Source: Perkinsus olseni (lineage: Eukaryota; Perkinsozoa; Perkinsida; Perkinsidae). Taken from it: DNA of 38,374 nucleotides. The position numbers and the translations under genes were made by a program. Under the pieces are notes generated by a model that saw only the letters and a program-made list of their open reading frames with translations, made no database searches and was not told the DNA's origin. This document shows positions 11,364 to 21,415 of this stretch, piece after piece; within the stretch, counting starts at the first letter, position 1; each line of letters begins with the position of its first letter. The stretch covers positions 1 through 38,374 of the forward strand of contig JABANP010000504.1 in the NCBI GenBank assembly GCA_013115135.1, in the 5' to 3' direction.

Positions 11364-13199
11364 TCCTGCAGTTGAGCAGCAGCAGCAGGGCGGGAGGAGG
11401 CGTAGCAATGAGAAGCACCATCATCGTCAGGGAAAGCAGAACAATACCCAGGCAGTACAAAATGTAGTAAAGGGTCGGGAAATTTCTGTTGTTTTTTGCA
11501 GTAGTGTCGTGATTTTCAGGCGCCCTCTGTTCTGCTGCAACCCATCCCAACCTCTCCTTCTTTCGCCTACTACCCAACTCTCTTCGACTGCCAACAGCAG
11601 CCGCAGCAGTAGTGGTCATTGTCGTTACCATTAGCAGCAAGTACTGGTAGCATTGGTGGTGGTGATGCTGTAGCTGATCTTATAGGAGATGTTGATGGTT
11701 TCCTCATATTTTATCGGAGTACTAGGGTCTGCCATTACTGCAGCAGATTCTACGTACTCTGTCGAATTCGTCGTTCGAACCATCTTCATTGCCATTGGTC
11801 TATTCATGTGCTCAATGGTCATCGTCATCATCAACAGCATTCTAGTAAGTACTATCATCATCGTCATATTGCCTGACTTTATTGTTTGACCCCCCAGTAC
11901 TTACTACCGGTGGCCTCTGTTCTCCCTCTACCGCCACCACCGCTGCTGCTACGTCGCTGATGTCTGCTGCTCGTGCCAGTTATTGTCATCATCATCGTCG
12001 TCGTGTTGAATGACCTTTATTGCGGATTATCATTGATGATTCTACCCATCCCCTCCCGTTCTTTACGAAGAAGCCGAAAACTCGTGTATGATGTTTGCCC
12101 AGGCTGCGGCTGCGGCTGCGGCTGTGGCGGTGACAGTTGGCAGCAGCAGCAGCAGCAGCCACTACAACTACCCTTCTACCACTGCATCTTGCGGTCCACC
12201 TCAACCATCTATTTTCATTGCTAGGCATCGTTATTGCCGACTACTACGGCGATTTTCACTGGAATGAGTGGGAAATTCTCATCCAGTGCCACTTCCCTCT
12301 TCCCTTCGACCTCTCATCATCATAACAGCTCACAGTGGCCGAAGCTATCACGTTCACAGAAGCCAATAATCATACAGTGAGGCCTTTTCATTCTCCTGCT
12401 GTTGCTTATGGTGATGTGATTATACCGGTATGGTCGGGGGTAGAGAGTGGTTACCCCCATTTTTGAGGGTTGTCGACTATTGATTGGAATAGGGTTAATT
12501 CTTTCTGCTGCTGCTGCTGTTACTGTTCTCTATCATCGCCTCAGGGAGAAGCAGCTCTCCCTCTGCCACAGAACCATCAACAACATCATCACTAGTTCGC
12601 CACTTATTCTTCTTCGTCATTATCGTTGTGATTTTTCCTTTGGAGCGTCGGCAGCCACGGTATGGTTGTGGCCGCGGCTCCCCCAGATTATTGTTCTCCC
12701 GTCGTTGTTGTCGTGGTCGTAGTATTAGTACTTGTCGTCATCTTCATCCTCGGTTGCAAATGACAACAGTTGATCTGGGATGTTGGTTACCGTAGGTTAT
12801 GGTATCACCGTAGTAGGTCTGTCTCCGTCGGCTCGTTGTATCACCAGCAACAGCAGCAACAGCAGCAGCAGCATTGATTCTCGGTCTCCATTATACTAGT
12901 CCCTCACAAACTACACAGAAATAGTGACGGGATTGGAGACCACAGGCTGCTGCCTCGCCGTCATGACGTTGGCAGAGGCCGCCCAGCGGCAGAAGCGATG
13001 ATGATCACCTCAACGGGTTAGTATTGGTATCATCTCCGTTCCTGCTGCGGCCCTGCTATTACTACTACTTCGCTTCTGTACATTGATTGTACTACTGTTT
13101 TGCATCGATGGGAGTCTTATCATCACTACGGTCATCATCACTCTGCGGTCGTTGTTGTGTTGTCCAGTACGGGGGGTCATCGACAAACCTTAGTAAATT
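11364..13199. repeat. Trinucleotide-rich low-complexity region
   Basis: Runs and interruptions of CAG/CTG, CAT/ATG, GTC/GAC and GTT/AAC triplets fill this stretch, for example near 11380, 11970, 12100, 12150, 12505 and 12850. All six frames stay open for long distances because of this, giving Gln-, His-, Ser- or Leu-rich shadow translations. I see no conserved domain. The first part may be the 3' untranslated region of the Mei2-like gene and the last part may hold upstream exons of the LRR-nucleotidyltransferase gene. Confidence 0.55.
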
Positions 13200-15555
13200 A
13201 TGGCGGTCTCCTCTTACGACCCCGCAGTCTGCTACTGCCCTAGAGTCATCAGAGACTCCCCTCACATCCCCCTGTCCGCCAAGACCGGATGGTCCCGGGA
13301 AATTTTCGAAGTTACTGTCGGGTTGATTCACACCTGCGAGGGTGTTGGCGGCAAAGAGCTTCTCACGATGAGTCCGGTGAATAGGAGGGACATCAGCCCC
13401 TCCGCCTTGCCGCCGTCATTACTCTTCCCGTGCCGGGCATGGGAGCAATTTACTCCTGTACGGCCGGACAAGCGTCCCGTTGATCATCTTCTGGTATCGG
13501 TCGACATTGACTTGAAGGGAGGACGACTCCTGGCGGCTGCGGTGCCGGACGTGTTGTGTGAAGGGCTGCTGGCTAGCTTGAGGAGGGTCTGCGAGATCAT
13601 CATGACGATGGCCGATGTGCTCCCCAGCTTGGAGGTCACCGTTGATGTGTCTAACACGCCGCCACACCAGGCGATGGGCCTTTGCTGCTTCCTGTCGCAC
13701 TTTCTGATGGGAGTCTCGAACTTGATAGAACAGCTTCGGAAGCGAGAGGTCGACAAAGAGAATTCGGAAGAGTGGTACGACGACGAGCCTCTCATTGAGA
13801 TCGAGATAACAAGATTGAGGATGGCCCATTGTGGCCTTACTCTGCACCATCTCACCCAACCGCTGCTCGCGAGTCGGCCGAAAGTCAAGTCATCAGCTTC
13901 AGTGGCGTTGGCCAGCTGGGATCTGTCCTCCAACGCGATCAATGTTGATAGAAGATCGGAGATCGGGGACTCGTCGCTGCTCTCGACCGTGAAGGGCGTG
14001 TGCAAGACTATCAAGGAAGTTGACATCAGCTGGAACCCTCCGGGCTGTGCGGATCTCTTCCGTTCCGTCTTGCCAACCTGCCCTCGTGCTGCCAGAATCA
14101 TCGGGGCTTCAGCAGTTCTATTACGGGAAGAGGAGGTCGGTCGGAGGAAGGAGCCCTCTGACGCTTTCGAGTTTAACCGGACACAGAAGTGGTCCCTGCA
14201 GCCTGTCGCAAACGGTCGATCGGCGGTCGAATGGGAGCGCATCCTCAGCGAGGTTCTGTTGTCTCGGGTAAACGACGCTGTCACCAAGGTCTTCGGAGAT
14301 GACACCGAGTACGGAGATGCTTACATCAGGGTAAGCCTGATGGCCAGCGGGCCGCTATCGGCCCGGTAGAATATCATCAGGTTTTCGGCTCATCGTTGAG
14401 CGGCTTTGCCCTCGCCAGTACCAAAGAAAGTGATGTTGATGCCGTTGTTCTCCTGCGGGGCCACGAGAGAAGCATTGAGGATAACCTTGATGAAGGACCG
14501 TAGATTCTCCTAGTGATGTGTCCGCAGGCGACGGAGCGATGCACTGCTAGGTCGTCCCCGTGGCACCTTTGGTCTCGAGGCTTCGTCAATACCCTGTCGA
14601 GGTCCTTGCCCCGGAGGCCCACTGCGTTCAAGAGAACCAGAGGATACTTCCATAGGGTGGAAGTACGTCAGACGCTGCCAGGATTTTTAATGAGAAATTT
14701 CATTCAGGCGTCCGAGGCTATTCCTCATGCCCGGGTCCCTATATTGAAGCTGAAATTAACCCTGGCCGAAGATGATTCGGTCCCCTTGGAAGTCGTGCAG
14801 GTCGACGTTTCCTTCATGAACTCATTGGGCGTGAAGAACTCGGAGCTCCTCAGAGAATATGGCAGGCAACAGCAGCATCCGGTCAAGCGTCCCTCAGCCC
14901 CTCCCAGGTTGCACCCTTGCGTCATCCCAGTCGTATGCGCCGTGAAGGGCTGGGCGAAGCAGAACTCTCTCGTGTCGGCCAAGAGCAACAACTTCCGAAG
15001 ACTGACATCCTACGCCTGGACTATGATGGTCATCTTCTACCTGCAAGTTCGAGTTGGCCTCCTCCCGAGTCTGCAGCGGCCACCGCTCGATAAGCGCGGA
15101 GCGACGCGGCGGCCGACCTTCTTCTTAGGTACGCTGTCAAGTCCCGTTGTGTGCTCTTTATCGTCACCTTGGCAGATTCTGACGATGAGGATCTGTTCAG
15201 AAGGGAAATTTGCCCGCATTATTACGACTATCGTCTGGAGGACGTCGACCAACTCGTGCGAGGCTTTTTCCGTTTTTACAGCCTTGGAGAGTTCCTCTAC
15301 TCATCACCGATCGACATCGCCACCGGGACCGTCTCACCACCCCCGACTCTTGAGCAGCTCAGTGAAGTGTCGTCAGCGGTGAGAGCTGGTCGTTGCCTAC
15401 CACGGCCGGTCATAAGAGACCCTTTCCTTCGTCGGAAGGATCTAGCATCCAACTGTGGCGACTGGGTAGGTGGGGAAGTGTGCGAGTTTAAAGTCCAACG
15501 CCGACAGTACGGCTTACTTGGGCTAGCACCGACGTACCTTTCTGAGGGTTATTAG
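13200..15555 (+). CDS. LRR-fused Cid1/TUTase-type nucleotidyltransferase
   Basis: Role by family: noncanonical poly(A)/poly(U) polymerases add nucleotides to RNA 3' ends. Seen: five exons (13200-14330, 14381-14499, 14551-14656, 14708-15128, 15176-15555) join in phase through introns of 50, 51, 51 and 47 bp, giving about 718 residues. The nucleotidyltransferase domain opens with VFGSSLSGFALAS followed by SDVDAVVLL, the GS..DxD metal site; the third Asp is in VVQVDVSFMNSLGVKNSELL. The central domain has VKGWAKQNSL and LTSYAWTMMVIFYLQ. The last exon is the PAP-associated domain: LVRGFFRFYS, IDIATG, RPVIRDPF. Odd: residues 1-375 are not part of this family. They hold leucine-rich-repeat-like segments (LRMAHCGLTLHHL, WDLSSNAI, IKEVDISWNP) and run without a gap into the catalytic domain. 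The start is uncertain, since earlier exons may lie in the low-complexity DNA upstream. Confidence 0.85.
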
Positions 15556-17228
15556 TGGGGAAGTGTTGGCTATATAACACAATACCCAGATGTAGGAGAA
15601 GGCAATCTCAATAACGTATGAACAGATCAATGGTAAATCACTCGAGCCTGGCAGTAGACAATCTCACAGACAGTAGCGTGGCCGCCAGCGACACGACAAC
15701 AGGGAGGCCGCACAGTTTCATATTATCATAAGCATGAGAATAAGACATCAGTCAGCAATCTTTGATTATGGATCTTGTATCGTGGGGATGAGACGGTGAT
15801 ATATACAGTGCGACCCAAACTGTTATGAAAATCGCCTTTTTTAAGGTGACTTGCTCAACTAGAGTATTGATAAACTTCATCTTGAAGGTGATTTGCAGAA
15901 CGGTTCTGTGCGCACTGTACACGGGGTTATCTTTGTATCATCTTCCTCTCATGTCATTAGTATTAGATGCTAATAGCATGCTATATATAAATACACGCCT
16001 CATTCTCCGTTCCCTCAGGAGTTGGTTTACCGCGCCCTTCGCAGCACGGCCACGGCATAGAGCTAGTCCCCGTCCAGTGCTGTTGCCACTCGTATGACGA
16101 ATCTCAGTCACTCGCCACTAAACTCCGATATTGTGTAGTGGCGATGTACAGTGCTGCTGCTGCTCTTGTCGTTGCTGGTGTGAATACGCTTATGTTCCGC
16201 GGACTTTCATATTCTTCTTCGTTTCTTGAGTTGAAGTGAGTTTGAGGGAACCGATGTGTTCGAGTTTCAACGCCGAAAACGCAGCACCTATCACGCATCA
16301 CACGCCTATCGTCTTGTGCATGCGTGCTAATACTCCAGCTACTCCCGAGTATAACTAGGTAGACAGACTTTACGCTCCTTCTCGCCCTGCGTTGACTATA
16401 AGCAACAACAGAGAAGCAACACCACTGATGTATCTTGTTTCAAGGGGGATGAGTCCAGTGAAACTCGGCCAACACGGGAGTGTGGGATTGGCATCACTCT
16501 GTGTGATAGCTGTGGCCGAAGCGGCTACTAACTTCGCACAGAGAGATGTATGTGTGCGGGGATTGATTACGCTTAGCAGTTGTGCTAAGACGTCTCACCG
16601 CTTGCACACATCTCCCGGGCTGGGAGGGAAGAGTTCATCTTTCACACCAATAGATATACCGCAGCTCTAGAGAGAGCCACAGTGACCACTGTGCGTAGCC
16701 TGCTATTATTGTTCTAGTTGAAGCAGTGAATCCTATCCGTGCGTTCGGCATCTGCACGTAAGTATCTTATGTGGTGCGCGTAGAGCGTGTGCGTACATTG
16801 TGTAGCGAGCGCACTCCCTTTGTCCCCGTATTTCACTGACGTAACACTACGCGTACTTACAAGCAAATTTATTGAGCACAGAGAGTAGCACTCAGGCAGA
16901 GTGCAGGAACCGATGTTGTACACCGTCACTCAAACTAAGCTCCTTTCGGTTACGAAAATTCACGAGGCACTCTGAATGTCTGAAAGGCGGCCAAAGACGC
17001 GCGGATGAGTTGATTATCGGCGGCCAACTGATCATCATTTGCACCTGTGACTCCGTTGGAGGACCACGATGTCAGCGGAATGCTCATCTCTACACGATTT
17101 ATCCGTGCGACGCCGTCACGTGCTCTTTTATCGTCTCGGTGCGAGCGAGAAAAGTTCGACTTATGCCGTCTCGCAAAGGGAGAGTCTCCCTGGGAGACGC
17201 TCACAGCTGAACTCCTATCGGCTCTCTC
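15556..17228. other. Gene-free spacer
   Basis: No supported gene. Small palindromes include CTTAGCA/TGCTAAG near 16574 and CACAGTG/CACTGTG near 16677. Words near 16305-16330 and 16390-16412 recur near 20540-20570 and 20815-20840, suggesting an old duplicated segment. Confidence 0.5.
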
Positions 17229-17936
17229 ATGCCCTCTCCTATTCGACATTCAATCCTCATCGCGATCGGTCTAGTCCAGACGGCAACGGGAAGGCGTCCT
17301 CCCATGCCATCTACCGGGGTCTACGTGAGCACGCCTGACGCGAAGCTGCCGCCTGGAGTATCGGGTGTCCAGGTTGAGATTAAGAACGTGGGTGAGGGAG
17401 TTGCTGCCGATCTCGCGTTCCATCGGGTTGAGGGGACGCGGAGCATCATTCCGGAACTTGTTTTAAGGAAAAGCAGGACCAATACATTGACGCCCTTCGG
17501 GATGTATATCACAAGGAGCTGCTACACACTTGGGAACGACCAAGATATTCCCAAGTTCCGCAAGTGCACTTTGCATGATATATTGTTCTTTACGCCGAGG
17601 GCCACACAGATCTGCGTCGATAGGGATAGTTCCGACAGGAAGGGGAAGTACTCGAGAGCGAAGCTCCTACTTGGCCGACTACTCGTTGATGGCTCCTATA
17701 CAGCTCAATTCAATATCTCACTGGTGCTGGACGAGAATCGCCCAGCTGCCGTTGGCGCAGCTGCCGGACGTACGATCTTTGAAGAGCCCCTCAACACCCA
17801 CAACGAGATGAGGATGCACTCCGACCATGGCGGCCATGGCATGGCCTCCCGCTTTACATCGAGGCAAGCGGGTTATTACCGCCGAGCGGAGGCGAGCCGA
17901 CTGTCGACCAAGACGGGCCTATGGACCTCTCTATGA
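17229..17936 (+). CDS. Unrecognised secreted protein, end uncertain
   Basis: I do not recognise the family. Seen: one uninterrupted frame of 235 codons from ATG 17229, starting with a likely signal peptide (MPSPIRHSILIAIGLVQTAT). The middle is mixed in composition, with cysteines in RSCYTLG, FRKCTLHD and TQICVDRD, and an NIS glycosylation site. Odd: the last 50 codons are less convincing (His/Arg-rich), while another frame is open from about 17787 to the stop at 18079 and reads well (GLPLYIEASGLLPPSGGEP, then a basic GRKRARKQSKPRR and an acidic tail). No GT..AG intron joins the two neatly. A frame slip, an indel in the assembly or an unusual intron could explain it. Confidence 0.5.
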   Translation: MPSPIRHSILIAIGLVQTATGRRPPMPSTGVYVSTPDAKLPPGVSGVQVEIKNVGEGVAADLAFHRVEGTRSIIPELVLRKSRTNTLTPFGMYITRSCYTLGNDQDIPKFRKCTLHDILFFTPRATQICVDRDSSDRKGKYSRAKLLLGRLLVDGSYTAQFNISLVLDENRPAAVGAAAGRTIFEEPLNTHNEMRMHSDHGGHGMASRFTSRQAGYYRRAEASRLSTKTGLWTSL

Positions 17937-18984
17937 AGCGGTCACATGACCCTCCTGCTGCCAGTGTCGATACCAGTCAGGGAGATGGACAACTGATGGG
18001 GCGTAAAAGAGCGAGGAAGCAGAGCAAGCCTCGACGGATATTGGAGTTCGATAGACGAGAAGATGATGAAGACAATTAGTGCGATCGGATTAGACAGCAT
18101 TCAAGTATGTGCGTGTATGAGTTGTTGAAGATTTGGTATTGAGTTGAGTGACTCTGTCTTGGACGAAGCAACCCGCCGGGTGTCCCTCACCCCACCCAGT
18201 ATGAGATCATGATGAGGTCTCCACTCTGTGGTCAGGTCACCGGAGGTGCAACTTACCTGTCTGAGCTCCCCTAGAATGTGTGGCACACCCAAGTCTCGCG
18301 AACTTCGGGAAACTCTGCAGCTACCAAGGAAACTCAGCTTAGTGGTGAGCACGTTTGGCTGATATGCAGGAGATCCAGGTTCGATCCAGGCGCCTCATAT
18401 TTGATTTCGGTGATGAGGTACGGGGCAGGTTTTTCGACATGCCATCGCGAAGCGGCTTTGTGAAGTCATGTTTACTGGATGAAACAAAAGTGGCATTTCT
18501 GAGTGTTCCTCGGATGATGAACTGCACTGGATGCAACGGTCGTGGGGGAGGTCAGAATGGGCCACTCGAGTAGCAGACGGAATCATAACCGATCGTCGGG
18601 TAACACCGTCTCAGCTGGATGGGGCTCCGCCGCCGCCGACAGAGAGGGGTCTGTTCTTCATATTACGAGAATCCACAGCACGAGGACTGGGAGAACGCGA
18701 CGCTCAACAGCAGTGATAAAAAGTTATGAGTCACAGCAAGACATGTAACTCATGGAACAACCGGTAGAGGCCACTCGTACTTGAGTCGGCGTCTCTGCTT
18801 GAGGCAAGAGGTGAGTTGTAGATAGTTCGGATCGTCCGGAGTTGAAGTGGCGACCAGATTCGGAAACCTGTGGGGAGACGCCCTGGAAGGCAATGAAAAG
18901 GAAAAGACATGCACTGTCTGCATAACACAATCGAGCTGTGTTCATACTAGCTTCGCATTATCACACCATTCTCTCAACTACTCC

Positions 18985-19075
18985 ACTTTCGGTCTGCTCT
19001 ATCTCCTTCACTATCAGCCCAATCTACTCGCGTCGTGCTCTAAAACGAGATAGCGCATCTTTGGGTGGTGAACCT
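18985..19075 (+). repeat. Dispersed repeat, copy 1
   Basis: Shares the words CTGCTCTATCTC, a four-to-six base variable part, CCCAATC and then CGAGATAG.GCATCTT followed by GAACCTTGT with the copy at 28376-28480, which sits in an intron of the Deg protease gene. Confidence 0.65.
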
Positions 19076-19119
19076 TGTGGTCACTAGCTTCATCATACTA
19101 GCGTACCGTTATTAACCCC

Positions 19120-19215
19120 CGTCAACCCTCTACCCTCTATCTGCTCTATCTCCTCTACTATGAGCCCAATCTATTTGTGTTCTTCAACTACCCCGAGACA
19201 GTGCAGATACTCACC
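19120..19215 (+). repeat. Dispersed repeat, copy 2
   Basis: Begins CCCTCTATCTGCTCTATCTC, continues with ATGAGCCCAATCTATT, GTGTTCTTC and CGAGACAGTGCA, matching copy 1 about 130 bp upstream and copy 3 at 28376-28480. Confidence 0.65.
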
Positions 19216-21415
19216 TTGACAGGCGTCCAGTGGAGATGTACTTCAGTCGTACTTCAGAGTGCATCAAGACGCTACATGGATGAAGATACCTGAAACCTCG
19301 GATACGCAAGCCCTGGGGACAGTTCGGACGAAGGTGACCTCTCGTTAGTAGCGGCATTCTCTCTGGTCGAGTCTATAAGGCCCTGCCCCCCACAGTCGAA
19401 CGATTTTCCAGGATCTCCGCAAGATACTCTTTTCAATTTTTCTTTCGGCTGCGCACATGAACAGCCCCCTTCTTCGCTTCTCTCATCAGTGACGCGAGGT
19501 GAACAACCAAGACACCTGAAAATGCACGGTCGTCGACTAGAGGTGTGCGTGAAGCTGCGGGAGTATGCGTAATGTGTAATAAAAAGTGCGAGAGACCTTA
19601 TACTTATACGGAGTAGCCCGACCAGGGAGGTGAACTCCCTCCTCAGTTATACATACCGAGTATGACTTATACTGCATAAGCAAAATGACGATTGCACAAC
19701 CGCTGTCCCCACACCTATAACTACACCATCTCCAACCCTACTTAGTAGAACCCCAGAGGAGAAGTCGTCGACGGGAGGTTTAAGTACTTTGTATAACAAA
19801 ATAAGGATTGTCCCTCTGTCTCTAAAGCTGATATCCCGATCTATAGCTAGACGTTGTTTCAATAGTGAGTAGATGTAAGTTTCTGCTCCCCTTCTGATGA
19901 TATCAGCTGCTGTGCTGATTCGATGGACTTCTAGTTTCACAAAAGATCTCACCTATCCAGAAGAATCCTCCCTTTGGGAATCTGCCGTCCCCAATCCAGC
20001 CCATGGACTTCCTTCATCTCCCTCCCCGTAGCTTCGTCTGCATCTTTCTGCTCCGTCACCCGCTCCGCCAGCAGCTCCTGTAATGCTGCAATCTCCTCCT
20101 CAGCTTCGCGGGCCGTTAAATCGTCCAGCTTCTGCGCGGCTTCGGCGCGGAGTCGGGCCGCCTCTGTGATGGGGTAGGGCAGCGGGTTGGGCGATGTCCC
20201 TTCCTCCTCGACGCACTCGGAGGGTACCTCAACGATGGAACGAACCTCGGCAGCAGCGTGAGTGCGAGCGGCTGTTTCAGTTGCTTCTCATGGTCAACCG
20301 AAGATATGCGGAAATAATCTCTCACCAAGGAGACTAGAGGGCGCAGGAATTAATACGAACCCTCACAAGCTGGCATCAGAACCCAACACAGATGGTCGAG
20401 ATGCCGAGCACGGAGGGGTCGCGCACTGACGCGGCGCGATTGCGGACCGCTAGCTGATATAGCTAATCTGGCTACTTCATCTACTGCGCACAACATCACG
20501 GTGTCTCCCTCTCAACGATTAGTAGCTGTTACTCGTTATGCGCCGCTCGTCTTGTGTATGCGTGCATAGCTGATCTCCCTCCAGAGAGTAAGCTTGTAAG
20601 GATGGGTAGAGATCATCCCTATACTGCACAATATTTGTCTCCGATTTCAAAATTTTTGCTGTGTCGCATATAGCGTGAGGCTAGAGCGCATTACTCAGAT
20701 GTTATTGTTATTCAAGCTCGTGTAAAGCCGACGACCTTAACTCATAACGAGTGTCTTGGGTTCGGTTTGATTTGCTATGATGGGTAAGAAGACTACACAC
20801 CCCTCCCCGCCGTGCATAGACTATGAGCAACAACGGGAGCAGCTCCTCGAAGCAGTCACCTCAGCGGCAGCAGGTTTCGCCTCGTCCTCCACCAGTCCCT
20901 CCTCGTCCTCTCTTTCTTCACTATCAAACACCTCTTCGACCACCGTCGGTGTATGGTAGAGGGTAGGAAAGAGCTCTCTCAGCTTTCCACTGAGGGACCT
21001 GCAGGCAGGACTCAAGACGCAGACAACGACCACAATGGCTACCCGATTTTGGGGTCTTCCAACGGAGCAGAGGGAGTTGGGTCATCCGGCTGGTCGGCCT
21101 CTAGCGGCTCGGCGACGCTTTCTTCATCGTCAGACATACTGCTACTTAAGGAACTAATGAGCTGACCTATTCCGTATCTTCCTGTAGTCAACCTAAGATT
21201 CACAACCCAACACCTTCGTGTCATGATGATGATCATCACCAAGGTTGTGTAGCTTGGGACGACAGTTCTAATGAGCATGCAGCAAGATACGAAGGGACAA
21301 TGAACGAGGATATTCGACTTGAACTAGCTAATTACGAATCCAAAATCTTCCGCGTGCGCACAGCGTATCTTTGTCACGTCCGCCGCTCGTCTTCTCTTAC
21401 TCATCTCCGATGGCT

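Larger units (their letters stand above)
18080..21415. other. Repeat-bearing spacer
   Basis: No supported gene. It holds two copies of a dispersed repeat (18985-19075 and 19120-19215), a tRNA B-box-like GGTTCGATCC at 18379-18388, and a segment near 20540-20840 resembling 16305-16412. Open frames near 18280-18740 and 20780-21165 have no recognisable motifs. Confidence 0.5.

Noticed and set aside
11364..13199. Several long open frames rich in Gln, Ser, His or Leu
   Set aside because: All frames are open because of triplet repeats; none shows a domain.
13484..14305. Minus-strand 273-codon frame
   Set aside because: It lies opposite the LRR exon of the fused nucleotidyltransferase gene and has no motif of its own.
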